A stretch of DNA of 60,600 nucleotides from JBATBW01 sp049662565 (GTDB lineage: Bacteria; Bacillota_I; Bacilli_A; Erysipelotrichales; Erysipelotrichaceae): NCBI GenBank assembly GCA_049662565.1, contig JBATBW010000081.1, forward strand, positions 1 to 60,600, given 5' to 3'. How positions within the stretch are numbered: the first letter of the stretch is position 1; every line of letters begins with the position of its first letter. The translations under genes were made by a program, and so were the position numbers. The notes under the pieces are model-generated. The model made no database searches. It saw only the letters and a list, made by a program, of their open reading frames with translations, and was not told the origin of the DNA. Below are positions 45,706 to 54,246 of the stretch, in pieces.

Positions 45706-45734
45706 ATTATAGTTTATTTTTCGTCAAATGTAAA
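45706..45734 (-). promoter_or_regulatory. rpsD promoter (minus strand)
   Basis: Read on the minus strand, TTTACA (45734-45729) and TATAAT (45711-45706) are 17 bases apart. Confidence 0.75.
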
Positions 45735-45755
45735 TGATTATTTTAGGTGTGTGGT

Positions 45756-45784
45756 TTGACATGCCGACCATATGGTCGTATAAT
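45756..45784 (+). promoter_or_regulatory. Consensus promoter with a 14-bp palindromic operator in its spacer
   Basis: TTGACA (45756-45761) and TATAAT (45779-45784) are 17 bases apart, a perfect consensus. The spacer ends with the perfect palindrome CGACCATATGGTCG (45765-45778), ideally placed for repressor binding between -35 and -10. The regulator gene is not adjacent; a TetR-type repressor is a reasonable guess. Confidence 0.8.
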
Positions 45785-45810
45785 ATATATGTATTTAGAA
45801 AAGGAGTCAG

Positions 45811-47322
45811 ATGATGAAAGAAAATACAGTAATTATTAAAACTAATAAGGGTGATATTGCAGGTCAATATCAGGATAATATGATGGTGTTTAAGGGTATT
45901 CCTTATGCAAAACCGCCAGTTAAAGAATTAAGATTTGCGCCACCGGTTGCTATGGATGTTTGGGATGGTGTTAAAGAATGTTATGAGTATGGTAATTGTT
46001 CTACTCAAGCGCCATGTATTTTAGTTAATAGTAAACCTAGTGAAGATTGTTTGTATTTAAATGTATGGGCACCTAAATTAGATCCTAATAAGAAGTATCC
46101 GGTTTATTTTTGGATCCATGGTGGTGGATATTTTAATGGCTGTGGCTCGATGGAATATTATGATGGTTCTTCTTTTGCGAATAAAGATGTAATTGTAGTG
46201 ACTATTAATTATCGTTTAGGGGCTTTAGGATTTCTTGCTTTAGAGACTTTAATGAATAAATATGGTACTACTGGTAACTGGGGTATGTTAGATCAAATCG
46301 CTGCTTTAAAGTGGGTTAATGAAAATATTGCGGCTTTTGGTGGTGATAGTAACAATATTACTATTGGTGGGGAATCGGCTGGTTCTTTCTCGGTTTCTAG
46401 TTTAGTGATGTCGCCTTTGGCTAAGGGGTTGTTCCAAAAAGCAATTATGCAAAGTGGTAACATCTTGTCGGATAATGTTTCTTTACCTTTTACTCAAGCT
46501 AAGTTAGAAGCGTCTGTGGATAATTCGGTGAAGTTTGCGCAATTATTTGGTGCGGATGATAGTGAAAAAGGGTTAGAAATATTACAAAATGTTGATGCTT
46601 ATAAGTTGTGGGAAACTGGTTTCTTCTCTTCAGATATTACTGTACCTAGCCCGATGGCTTTTTGGCATACTTTAGATGGTGTGGTATTACCGAAGAATCC
46701 TTTAGAAGCTTTAAAGAATAAGGAATACAATAAAGCTGTTTATTTGATGGGGTTCAATGAACAAGAGGGCAATGTTTTCTTGAGTGAAAACTCAACATTA
46801 GAAGGAGCTCATAATTTTATCAGTTTGGTGTTTGGTGATAAAAAAGATGGTTTAAATAAGTATTATGATGATAATGTTCGTCAAAACTTAGGTTTTGTTA
46901 GCGATGTGGTTACTTATGCTTATTTTAAGGCGGGTACGCTTTCGATGATGGATCTATTGGTTTCTAATGGAGAAAAGGTTTATGGTTATGAGTTTGGCTT
47001 GACGGCGGATGGTAATTATCCAATGAAGAATATTGGGCCTCACCATGCGGTAGATATTTTATATACTTTTGATAGTTTTGATAAGATGGGTTTAATTATG
47101 GGTCCTAATGATAAGATGATTAGTAAGCAAATGAATACGATGTGGGCTAATTTTATTACAAGTGGTAATCCTAATGTTGGTTTAGAGTTGGATCATAAAG
47201 TTGTTTGGGATACATATAATAATAATAAATTTTATTATTTTAATGAAAATATTGAATGTACTAATTTAAAGGATCGGGAAAAGATTAATGATTTTGAAAA
47301 GATGTTAAATCTTACTAAATAA
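45811..47322 (+). CDS. Type-B carboxylesterase (para-nitrobenzyl-esterase-like)
   Basis: The 503-residue alpha/beta hydrolase shows the oxyanion-hole segment IHGGGYFNG, the nucleophile elbow GGESAGSFS, an acid residue region NEQEG and the catalytic histidine in IGPHHAVDIL. Members hydrolyse carboxyl esters; there is no signal peptide, so the enzyme is cytoplasmic. Two adjacent ATGs follow GGAGT, and either could be the start. A repressible consensus promoter and a terminator make it a single-gene, probably substrate-induced unit. Confidence 0.92.
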   Translation: MMKENTVIIKTNKGDIAGQYQDNMMVFKGIPYAKPPVKELRFAPPVAMDVWDGVKECYEYGNCSTQAPCILVNSKPSEDCLYLNVWAPKLDPNKKYPVYFWIHGGGYFNGCGSMEYYDGSSFANKDVIVVTINYRLGALGFLALETLMNKYGTTGNWGMLDQIAALKWVNENIAAFGGDSNNITIGGESAGSFSVSSLVMSPLAKGLFQKAIMQSGNILSDNVSLPFTQAKLEASVDNSVKFAQLFGADDSEKGLEILQNVDAYKLWETGFFSSDITVPSPMAFWHTLDGVVLPKNPLEALKNKEYNKAVYLMGFNEQEGNVFLSENSTLEGAHNFISLVFGDKKDGLNKYYDDNVRQNLGFVSDVVTYAYFKAGTLSMMDLLVSNGEKVYGYEFGLTADGNYPMKNIGPHHAVDILYTFDSFDKMGLIMGPNDKMISKQMNTMWANFITSGNPNVGLELDHKVVWDTYNNNKFYYFNENIECTNLKDREKINDFEKMLNLTK

Positions 47323-47327
47323 TAGGG

Positions 47328-47357
47328 ACTTGTGGGCGTTTGTTCACAAGTTTTTTT
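47328..47357 (+). terminator. Terminator after the carboxylesterase
   Basis: ACTTGTG and CACAAGT around a ten-base loop, followed by seven Ts. Confidence 0.85.
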
Positions 47358-47367
47358 ATGAAAATGT

Positions 47368-47444
47368 ATGTAAATAATTTACATTTGTGTATATTATTTA
47401 CAATAGAATGAAAATATTGTTGTAAATATTTTGAAAAATAATGA
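47368..47444 (+). promoter_or_regulatory. Cluster of TGTAAA/TTTACA inverted repeats upstream of oppA
   Basis: ATGTAAATAATTTACAT (47368-47384) is a perfect palindrome around one base, and two further half sites (ATTTACAA near 47395, TTGTAAAT near 47420) face each other downstream. All lie upstream of the -35 at 47454. They look like operator half sites for one dimeric regulator; the regulator is unknown. Confidence 0.45.
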
Positions 47445-47453
47445 AAATAAGTG

Positions 47454-47482
47454 TTGACACGCCGTTTTTGTCAGTATATAAT
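47454..47482 (+). promoter_or_regulatory. oppA promoter
   Basis: TTGACA (47454-47459) and TATAAT (47477-47482) with a 17-base spacer, a perfect consensus, 34 bases before the start codon. Confidence 0.85.
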
Positions 47483-47516
47483 TAGCACAATTATATATTT
47501 AGTGAGGAGGGATTTT

Positions 47517-49121
47517 ATGAAATATATAAAAGGGTTATTTGTAGCATTGTTATTATTGACATTGGTTGCATGTGGAAAAGGTAATGGCGGTCAGGATACT
47601 TCGACGGTTACGTTTGCCAAGGAGTTAGATATTATTTCCATGGATTCAAGTTATGCGACAGATGGTGCTTCTTTTGAAGGTATTCAGTTGACGATTGATG
47701 GTTTAATGACTATTGATGCTAATGGTAATATTATTCCGGCTCTTGCTAAAGACAAAGCGGTTGTTAGTGAAGATGGTTTGACTTATACTTATACATTGAA
47801 AGATGCGAAGTGGGATAATGGTGAACCAGTTACTGCTAATGATTTTGTTTATGCTTGGCGTCGTACGGTTTCTAGTCCGGCTGCTGAATATAATTATCTT
47901 TATACAGAAGATGGTGCTTGTTTAGCTAATGCTGCTGATATTATTAAGGGTGTTAAAGATAAGAGTGAATTGGGTATTAAGGCTGTTGATGATAAGACTA
48001 TCGTTATTACTTTATCTAAGCCTTGTGCTTATTTTGAAAGTTTGATGACTTTCCCTGTTTTCTTCCCTATTAATGAAAAGTTTGCGGAAGAAAAAGGTGA
48101 TCAATATGCATTGACTCCAGAAAATTTATTGGCATGTGGTGCTTATAAGTTATCTTCTTGGGAAAAAGGTACTAAGTATGTTGTGGTTAAGAACCCTACT
48201 TACTATGATGCTGCTGCTGTTAAGAGTGAAAAATTAGTGTTTAATGTAGTTAAAGATTTATCAAGTTCGGCTTTAGCTTTTGAAAGTGGTAATGTTGATT
48301 TTACTAAATTGAATAAGGATTTAGTTGATAAATATAAAAATTCAGAAAATTATAGTGAAGTTTTAGAAGGTTACTTATGGTACTTCCAATATAATTTGGG
48401 TAATAAATATTTAGCTAACGTTAATATTCGTAAAGCTTTATCTTTAGCTATTGATAAAGAAGATTTAGTTAAGAATGTTTTAAAAGATGGTTCAATTATT
48501 GGTAAGGGTTTTGTTCCTACTAATTTGGCTACTGGTCCAGATGGTAAAGATTACCGTGAATCAGCTCCAGTTTTCCAAGCTAATAATAAAGAAGAAGCTT
48601 TAAAGGCTTGGGAATTAGGTAAGAAAGAATTGGGTGTTACTGAAATTAAATTAAGTATGTTATTTGATAATGCTGATCCTGCAAAAACAGCTGCTGAATA
48701 TTTACAAGCTAATTTACAAACAGTGTTACCTGGTTTAACTGTTGAAATGGTTGCTCAAGAAAAGAACAATCGTATTGAAATGCAAAAGAAACGTGAGTTT
48801 GAAATTTCATTAACTCGTTGGGGTCCTGATTATGCTGATCCTACAACATATTTATATTTAATGGCTACTGGTAATTCATATAACTATGGTAATTATACTA
48901 ATGCTGATTATGATGCAAAAATGAAAGAAGCTGCTAATGCTGCAGATCCTACTGCTAGATGGAAAGCTCTTCAAGAAGCAGAAGCTATTTGTTTGAATGA
49001 TTATCCAGTTGCACCAATTTTCCAAGTTGGTGGTGCTAGTTTAATTAATAAAAATGTAACAGGTATTGAATCTCATGGCGTGGGTGTTCCTTATATTTAT
49101 AAAAATGTAGTTAAAAAATAA
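47517..49121 (+). CDS. oppA: Oligopeptide ABC transporter substrate-binding lipoprotein
   Basis: The 534-residue product begins with a signal peptide and lipobox (LLTLVACGKG) and has the SBP family 5 layout: NGEPVTANDFVYAWRR near residue 100, NIRKALSLAIDKEDLV in the middle and a C-terminal RWGPDYADPTTYLYLM. It binds peptides outside the membrane and hands them to OppBC. GAGGAGGG precedes ATG 47517. A hairpin between this gene and oppB probably gives oppA higher expression than the rest of the operon. Confidence 0.95.
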   Translation: MKYIKGLFVALLLLTLVACGKGNGGQDTSTVTFAKELDIISMDSSYATDGASFEGIQLTIDGLMTIDANGNIIPALAKDKAVVSEDGLTYTYTLKDAKWDNGEPVTANDFVYAWRRTVSSPAAEYNYLYTEDGACLANAADIIKGVKDKSELGIKAVDDKTIVITLSKPCAYFESLMTFPVFFPINEKFAEEKGDQYALTPENLLACGAYKLSSWEKGTKYVVVKNPTYYDAAAVKSEKLVFNVVKDLSSSALAFESGNVDFTKLNKDLVDKYKNSENYSEVLEGYLWYFQYNLGNKYLANVNIRKALSLAIDKEDLVKNVLKDGSIIGKGFVPTNLATGPDGKDYRESAPVFQANNKEEALKAWELGKKELGVTEIKLSMLFDNADPAKTAAEYLQANLQTVLPGLTVEMVAQEKNNRIEMQKKREFEISLTRWGPDYADPTTYLYLMATGNSYNYGNYTNADYDAKMKEAANAADPTARWKALQEAEAICLNDYPVAPIFQVGGASLINKNVTGIESHGVGVPYIYKNVVKK

Positions 49122-49136
49122 TGCGCTTTGAAGACG

Positions 49137-49165
49137 ACACATTATGGTTAAAAGCCATAATGTGT
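49137..49165 (+). terminator. Intercistronic hairpin between oppA and oppB (attenuator)
   Basis: ACACATTATGG and CCATAATGTGT form an 11-bp stem with a seven-base loop, followed by TTATTATTT. A partial terminator or RNA-stability element that sets the oppA to oppBCDF ratio. Confidence 0.7.
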
Positions 49166-49191
49166 TTATTATTTAGAAAAGAGGGAGAGAT

Positions 49192-50145
49192 ATGGATAAG
49201 TCTACTTTGAAATATATAGCTAAGCGATTATTGATGGCGGCTGGTACTTTGTTGATTATTGTCTTTGTTTTGTTTTTAATGTTGAAGTTAATGCCGGGTA
49301 CGCCTTTTAATGATGAAAAGTTAACAGAAGCGCAAAAGGCTCTGATATTTGCCAAATATGGGTTTGATCGTCCAATTTGGGAGCAGTTTATTACTTATTT
49401 AAAACAAATGTTGGCGGGGGATTTTGGTATATCTTTTGGGATTGCGCGAAATTTGCCGGTGGCTAGTTTAGTTGTTCCTCGGATTGGGACAAGTTTTGGT
49501 ATTGGTATTGCAGCGGTAATATTGGGTACAGTAGTTGGTGTATTATTAGGTATCTTTGCGGCTTTAAAGCGAAATACAATTTGGGATTCAATTTCCACTG
49601 GTCTTGCGGTATTAGGGGTTAGTATTCCATCTTTTGTATTTTGTTTATTGTTATTGATTTTATTAGGAGTGAAAATTCCGGTTTTGCCGATTTTATATAA
49701 CTCGGCTGATCCAATTAAGTCTTCAATCATACCGGTTTTAGCGTTGTCTGTGTCGGTTATTGCCAATGTGGCAAGGTTTACCCGTAGTGAGATGATTGAG
49801 GTGTTAGGTAGCGAATATGTGCTTTTAGCGCAAGCTAAGGGTTTGGATAAAATTACTTTAATTAAAAGACATGCTTTACGTAATACATTAATTCCGGTTA
49901 TTACGGTTTTAGCTCCCATTATGATTGCATTGATGACAGGTAGTATGGTTATTGAACAAATTTGTGGGATACCAGGGTTAGGTAGTTTGCTTGTTCAGGC
50001 AATTAATGTCAGTGATTATAATGTAACGATGGCGGTAGCTTTCTTGTATAGTGTTTTATATATTGTGATGATGCTTATTGTAGATATTTCTTATGGAATT
50101 ATCGATCCAAGAATTCGTTTGGGAAAGGGGAAGAGCAATGAATAA
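49192..50145 (+). CDS. oppB: Oligopeptide ABC transporter permease OppB
   Basis: The 317-residue permease has six membrane helices, the N-terminal TM start YIAKRLLMAAGTLLIIVFV, and the EAA loop in EYVLLAQAKGLDKITLIKRHALRN that contacts the ATPases. LKLMPGTPF near residue 35 is typical of OppB/DppB. It starts after GAGGGAG and overlaps the oppC start by eight bases. Confidence 0.95.
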   Translation: MDKSTLKYIAKRLLMAAGTLLIIVFVLFLMLKLMPGTPFNDEKLTEAQKALIFAKYGFDRPIWEQFITYLKQMLAGDFGISFGIARNLPVASLVVPRIGTSFGIGIAAVILGTVVGVLLGIFAALKRNTIWDSISTGLAVLGVSIPSFVFCLLLLILLGVKIPVLPILYNSADPIKSSIIPVLALSVSVIANVARFTRSEMIEVLGSEYVLLAQAKGLDKITLIKRHALRNTLIPVITVLAPIMIALMTGSMVIEQICGIPGLGSLLVQAINVSDYNVTMAVAFLYSVLYIVMMLIVDISYGIIDPRIRLGKGKSNE

Positions 50146-51151
50146 AGATGCAATACAATTTAAAGATGATGATTTTTTATTAGTTGGTGATAAACATAAT
50201 ATTTATCGTGATCAAGTTGTTCCAGCTGTTCCTTTTTTTAAAGATGTAATGAAGCGTTTTAGTGCTAATAAAGGGGCGATGGTTGGTTTAATTTTTATCT
50301 TATTAATTATTGTTATGGCTATTATTTGCCCGATGATTAGTAAATTTGAGTTTGATGCGGTGGCAACTGCTCAACAATCGATGGCGCCTAGAATTCCTTT
50401 ATTGGAAAACATTGGGATTTTTAATGGTAGTGCGAATGGTATTAATAAGTATGCTAACCCTCAATTTCAAGATCTTTATCATTATTTTGGTACTGATACT
50501 TTAGGTCGTGATTTATGGACTCGTGTATGGAGTGGGGCAAGGATATCTTTATATGTAGCTGGTGCTGCGGTATTGATTGATGTATTTATTGGTATGGTTT
50601 ATGGTTTAATTAGTGGTTATTTTGGTGGTGCTGTGGATAATGTTATGCAAAGAATTCAAGAAATTATCAATAGTATTCCGACATTAGTTATTTTAGTATT
50701 ATTGATGTTAGTTTTTAGACCTTCTTTGTATACTATTATCTTAGGTTTAATGTTGACAGGATGGATTGGGATGGCGAGAATTACGCGGGCTCAAGTTTTG
50801 AAAATTAAAGAACAAGAGTTTATTTTGGCTTCTAAGACTTTAGGAGCGGGTCATATGTTTATTATTTTCAAAGAATTGTTGCCTAATATTTTTGGTCAAT
50901 TAATTGTTATGTCGATGTTTTCGATTCCTAATGCGATTTTCTATGAAGCATTCTTAGCTTTTGTTGGTTTAGGTATGCCTGCGCCAATTGCTTCTCTTGG
51001 AACATTGATTAATGAGGGGTATAAATCTATTTTAGTGTCACCGTATATGGTAATTATTCCTGTGGTGTTGCTTGCGATTTTGATGTTAAGTTTTAACTTA
51101 TTAGCGGATGGGCTTAGAGATGCCTTTGATCCAAAGATGAAAGAAATGTAG
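50138..51151 (+). CDS. oppC: Oligopeptide ABC transporter permease OppC
   Basis: The 337-residue permease has an N-terminal cytoplasmic tail, a first helix near residue 45 (GAMVGLIFILLIIVMAII), the conserved HYFGTDTLGRDLWTRVWSGARISL and the EAA loop EQEFILASKTLGAGHMFIIFKELLPN (given here as FILASKTLGAG). ATG 50138 overlaps oppB and follows GGGGAAGAG. Confidence 0.95.
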   Translation: MNKDAIQFKDDDFLLVGDKHNIYRDQVVPAVPFFKDVMKRFSANKGAMVGLIFILLIIVMAIICPMISKFEFDAVATAQQSMAPRIPLLENIGIFNGSANGINKYANPQFQDLYHYFGTDTLGRDLWTRVWSGARISLYVAGAAVLIDVFIGMVYGLISGYFGGAVDNVMQRIQEIINSIPTLVILVLLMLVFRPSLYTIILGLMLTGWIGMARITRAQVLKIKEQEFILASKTLGAGHMFIIFKELLPNIFGQLIVMSMFSIPNAIFYEAFLAFVGLGMPAPIASLGTLINEGYKSILVSPYMVIIPVVLLAILMLSFNLLADGLRDAFDPKMKEM

Positions 51152-51160
51152 GTGGTTAAT

Positions 51161-52243
51161 ATGAAGAGAAGAGTTCTAAAAATTCGTGATTTAAACATTT
51201 CTTTTAAAACTGAAAATGGCATCGTAGATGCGATTAGAGGTATTCGTTTAGATTTATTTGAAGGAGAAACTTTGGCAATTGTTGGTGAATCTGGTAGTGG
51301 TAAATCAGTGACGACTAAAGCGATTATGGGTATTTTAAGTGGTAATGGATTTATTAAAGATGGTGGTATTGAATTTAATTACGATAAAGAAAATAATGGA
51401 GTTTTTGTTACAGAGGATATCGTTAAGTTAAGTCCGAAAGAAATGGGTAAAAACATTTGTGGTCGCCGAATTGCTATGGTTTTTCAAGATCCGATGACTT
51501 CATTAAATCCAACGATGACTATTGGTAAACAAGTGATGGAAGCGATGATATATCATCACCATCTATCAAAACAAGAAGCTTATGATAAAACTTTAAATTT
51601 GTTGACAGAAGTAGGGATTACTGATCCAGAAAAAAGAATGAAAAACTATCCTCACCAATTAAGTGGCGGGATGAGACAAAGAATTGTTATTGCGATTGCT
51701 TTAAGTTGTGAACCGGAAGTATTGATTTGTGATGAACCAACAACGGCATTAGATGTGACAATTCAAGCTAAAATATTAGAGTTAATTAAAAAGATTCAAT
51801 TAGAAAGAAACATTTCGGTTATTTACATTACCCATGATTTAGGGGTAGTAGCGAAAGTGGCAGATTATGTTGCGGTAATGTATGCCGGTAAGATTGTAGA
51901 AAAAGGAACGATTGATGAAATTTTCTATGACCCTCGCCATCCTTATACTTGGGGGTTGTTGAGCGCAATGCCGGATTTAGATACGGATGATGAACAATTG
52001 TATACTATTCCCGGCACTCCTCCTAACTTGATGCATCAAGTAGAAGGTGATGCTTTTGCACCCCGAAATTTATTTGCCTTAAATATCGATTATCGAATGG
52101 AACCGCCTTTGTTTAATGTAGGTGGTACACACCGAGTGGCTAGTTGGTTGTGTCATGAATTGGCGCCAAAAATTGAAATGCCAAAGTCTTTAGAAAAACG
52201 TTTAGAAAAAATGAAAAAGGAGGCGGGTATTAATGTCAACTAA
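51161..52243 (+). CDS. oppD: Oligopeptide ABC transporter ATPase OppD
   Basis: The 360-residue ATPase shows Walker A GESGSGKSVT, Q-loop VFQDPMTSLNP, signature LSGGMRQR, Walker B LICDEPTTALDV and H-loop ITHDLGVV. The C-terminal oligopeptide-type extension (PPNLMHQVEGDAFAPRN) lacks the CxxxxxxC Fe-S cysteines common in other Dpp/Opp ATPases: APRN replaces the usual CxPRC. ATG 51161 is preferred over GTG 51152. Confidence 0.95.
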   Translation: MKRRVLKIRDLNISFKTENGIVDAIRGIRLDLFEGETLAIVGESGSGKSVTTKAIMGILSGNGFIKDGGIEFNYDKENNGVFVTEDIVKLSPKEMGKNICGRRIAMVFQDPMTSLNPTMTIGKQVMEAMIYHHHLSKQEAYDKTLNLLTEVGITDPEKRMKNYPHQLSGGMRQRIVIAIALSCEPEVLICDEPTTALDVTIQAKILELIKKIQLERNISVIYITHDLGVVAKVADYVAVMYAGKIVEKGTIDEIFYDPRHPYTWGLLSAMPDLDTDDEQLYTIPGTPPNLMHQVEGDAFAPRNLFALNIDYRMEPPLFNVGGTHRVASWLCHELAPKIEMPKSLEKRLEKMKKEAGINVN

Positions 52244-53171
52244 TGAACCGATTTTAGTAGTTAATGATTTAAAACAACATTTTAAAGTAAATCGTAAGTT
52301 TACTGTTAAAGCCGTCGATGGTATTTCATTTAAGATATATCCTGGGGAAACTTATGGTTTAGTTGGGGAATCAGGTAGTGGCAAGTCAACAACTGGACGT
52401 AGCATTATTCGTCTTTATGAACCAACGGCTGGAGAAATCATTTTTAATGGACAAAATATTTCTGGTAAAATGAGCAGTGCTAATATAAAGTTATTAAGGA
52501 CGAAGATGCAGATGATTTTCCAAGATCCGATGGCTTGTTTAAACCCACGTAAGAAGGTTTTAGATATCATTGGTGAAGGTTTGGATATTCACCATATGTA
52601 TAATACTAAAGAAGAAAGAGATGAAAAGGTATATTGTATTTTAGAGAAAGTAGGTTTAAGTAGAGAACATGCTTCACGTTTTCCACATCAGTTTTCTGGT
52701 GGTCAACGGCAAAGAATTGGAATTGCGCGCGCTTTGATTATGGATCCGGATTTAATTATTGCGGATGAAGCGATTTCGGCTTTGGATGTTTCAATTCAGG
52801 CGCAAGTTGTCAATTTAATGAAAGATATTCAAAAAGAAACGAATACGGCTTTTTTGTTTATTGCCCATGATTTGAGTATGGTTAAATATATTTCTGACCG
52901 TATTGGGGTATTACATTTAGGTTATTTAGTGGAAACGGGTACTACAAAAGAAATATTTGAAAATCCGATTCATCCTTATACGCGTTCTTTATTAAGTGCG
53001 ATTCCTTCGCCAAATCCTCATATTGAAAAGGTTAAAAAATCTTTGAATTATGATCCATTGGAAGAAGGAGTTGATTATACTATTGGTGTTCAACATTTAG
53101 TGGAAGGAACTCATCAAGTTTTAGCTACAGATGAAGAGTACCAACGATGGTTAAAGGAAACTAAAAAATAG
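52233..53171 (+). CDS. oppF: Oligopeptide ABC transporter ATPase OppF
   Basis: The 312-residue ATPase shows Walker A GESGSGKSTTGR, Q-loop IFQDPMACLNPR, signature FSGGQRQR, Walker B IIADEAISALDV (Ala-Ile in place of the usual Pro-Val) and H-loop IAHDLSMV. It pairs with OppD to energise the importer. Its ATG lies 11 bases inside oppD after AAAGGAGG. A strong terminator follows. Confidence 0.95.
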   Translation: MSTNEPILVVNDLKQHFKVNRKFTVKAVDGISFKIYPGETYGLVGESGSGKSTTGRSIIRLYEPTAGEIIFNGQNISGKMSSANIKLLRTKMQMIFQDPMACLNPRKKVLDIIGEGLDIHHMYNTKEERDEKVYCILEKVGLSREHASRFPHQFSGGQRQRIGIARALIMDPDLIIADEAISALDVSIQAQVVNLMKDIQKETNTAFLFIAHDLSMVKYISDRIGVLHLGYLVETGTTKEIFENPIHPYTRSLLSAIPSPNPHIEKVKKSLNYDPLEEGVDYTIGVQHLVEGTHQVLATDEEYQRWLKETKK

Positions 53172-53180
53172 GTGTTTTAT

Positions 53181-53209
53181 AATAACGAAGTGATATTCAC
53201 TTCGTTATT
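53181..53209 (+). terminator. Terminator after oppF
   Basis: AATAACGAAGTGA and TCACTTCGTTATT form a perfect 13-bp stem around TAT. No T run follows immediately, only AT-rich sequence. The 190 bases from here to the tRNA genes hold no coding frame. Confidence 0.75.
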
Positions 53210-53350
53210 ATGTTGTTTATGTTTGATAGTTTGGGGTATTGGGATCGGTTATTGATTAATTTTCAAAAAAGACTTGAAATATATAAATATTTATATTATT
53301 ATATCTAAGGTATTTATGAAAATAAATAGCGGAAAACGATAAAAAAAGTA

Positions 53351-53380
53351 TTGACTATTGTTCAATAATTGTGCTAATAT
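53351..53380 (+). promoter_or_regulatory. Promoter of the tRNA operon
   Basis: TTGACT (53351-53356) and TAATAT (53375-53380) with an 18-base spacer and an extended TGC before the -10; 19 bases before the first tRNA. Confidence 0.75.
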
Positions 53381-53399
53381 ATATAAGCACAGCAAGAGT

Positions 53400-53473
53400 G
53401 GTTCCTTAGCCAAGTGGTAAGGCAATAGACTGCAACTCTGTGATCATCGGTTCAAATCCGATAGGAACCTCCA
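53400..53473 (+). tRNA. tRNA-Cys (GCA)
   Basis: A full cloverleaf: acceptor GGTTCCT/AGGAACC, anticodon loop CTGCAAC with GCA, T arm ATCGG/CCGAT, discriminator T and encoded CCA. First gene of the nine-tRNA operon. Confidence 0.96.
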
Positions 53474-53477
53474 TTAT

Positions 53478-53565
53478 CGGGATGTGGCGAAATAGGTAGA
53501 CGCAACGGACTTAAAATCCGTTGGTAGATAATACCGTGCCGGTTCGAGTCCGGCCATCCCGACCA
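53478..53565 (+). tRNA. tRNA-Leu (TAA)
   Basis: Acceptor CGGGATG/CATCCCG, anticodon stem ACGGA/TCCGT with TAA, a long class II variable arm, discriminator A and encoded CCA. It reads UUA, the likely specifier codon of the leuS T-box at 32431. Confidence 0.95.
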
Positions 53566-53607
53566 TTATTTAGCAACAAGCAGTCATGCTTTTTATTTTG
53601 TGAATAC

Positions 53608-53684
53608 GCGCCCATAGCTCAATAGGATAGAGTGTTTGGCTACGAACCAAAAGGTTGTGGGTTCAATTCCTGCTGGGCGCGCCA
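53608..53684 (+). tRNA. tRNA-Arg (ACG)
   Basis: Acceptor GCGCCCA/TGGGCGC, anticodon stem TTTGG/CCAAA with ACG (A34 expected to be inosine), discriminator G and encoded CCA. Confidence 0.95.
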
Positions 53685-53694
53685 TTTAATTATT

Positions 53695-53771
53695 CGGGAT
53701 GTAGCACAGCTTGGTAGTGCACTTGATTTGGGATCAAGGGGTCGCAGGTTCGAATCCTGTCATCCCGACCA
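53695..53771 (+). tRNA. tRNA-Pro (TGG)
   Basis: Acceptor CGGGATG/CATCCCG, anticodon stem CTTGA/TCAAG with TGG, discriminator A and encoded CCA. Confidence 0.95.
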
Positions 53772-53786
53772 TTTAATTAAAAACAT

Positions 53787-53863
53787 GGCGAGGTAGCTTA
53801 GTTGGCTAGAGCGTTCGGTTCATACCCGGAAGGTCGTGGGTTCGAGTCCCACCCTCGCTACCA
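53787..53863 (+). tRNA. tRNA-Met (CAT), elongator
   Basis: Acceptor GGCGAGG/CCTCGCT, anticodon stem TTCGG/CCGGA with CAT, discriminator A and encoded CCA. The paired first base and overall sequence match elongator methionine tRNA of Bacilli. Confidence 0.9.
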
Positions 53864-53880
53864 TTATTACTGTAGCTTAA

Positions 53881-53957
53881 GGACCCTTAGCTCAGTTGGT
53901 CAGAGCTACCGGCTCATAACCGGTTGGTCGTAGGTTCGAGTCCTACAGGGTCCACCA
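53881..53957 (+). tRNA. tRNA-Ile2 (CAT, lysidine-modified)
   Basis: Acceptor GGACCCT/AGGGTCC, anticodon stem ACCGG/CCGGT with CAT, encoded CCA. The body follows Bacillus tRNA-Ile2, whose C34 is changed to lysidine by TilS to read AUA. Confidence 0.88.
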
Positions 53958-53976
53958 TTTTACTAATTTAATCTTT

Positions 53977-54067
53977 GGAGGAATACCCAAGTGGTTGAAG
54001 GGTCCGGTCTTGAAAACCGGTAGGTCATGCAAGTGGCGCCTGGGTTCGAATCCCAGTTCCTCCGCCA
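53977..54067 (+). tRNA. tRNA-Ser (TGA)
   Basis: Acceptor GGAGGAA/TTCCTCC, anticodon stem CCGGT/ACCGG with TGA, long variable arm, discriminator G and encoded CCA. Confidence 0.95.
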
Positions 54068-54081
54068 TTACATTTATTTAT

Positions 54082-54158
<77 letters not shown>

Positions 54159-54160
54159 AT

Positions 54161-54236
54161 GGTTCCGTAGCTCAGTCGGTAGAGCAGTGGACTGAAAATC
54201 CACGTGTCGCTGGTTCAATTCCGGCCGGAACCACCA
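54161..54236 (+). tRNA. tRNA-Phe (GAA)
   Basis: Acceptor GGTTCCG/CGGAACC, anticodon stem GTGGA/TCCAC with GAA, discriminator A and encoded CCA. Last gene of the tRNA operon, only two bases after tRNA-fMet. Confidence 0.96.
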
Positions 54237-54246
54237 TTTGATAATT

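Noticed and set aside
45505..45759. An 84-residue plus-strand frame over the rpsD leader
   Set aside because: It overlaps the start of rpsD and the leader/promoter region; no ribosome site; the region is better explained as RNA leader.
47368..47384. TnrA or GlnR box upstream of oppA
   Set aside because: The palindrome has the wrong half-site spacing (15 bases from TGT to ACA instead of 17).
49395..49919. A 174-residue minus-strand frame opposite oppB
   Set aside because: Composition is that of an antisense shadow of a membrane protein; no start signal.
53172..53399. Coding region or attachment site in the gap before the tRNA operon
   Set aside because: Only a terminator, AT-rich sequence and the tRNA promoter are seen; no duplicated tRNA 3' end or integrase gene is present in the window.
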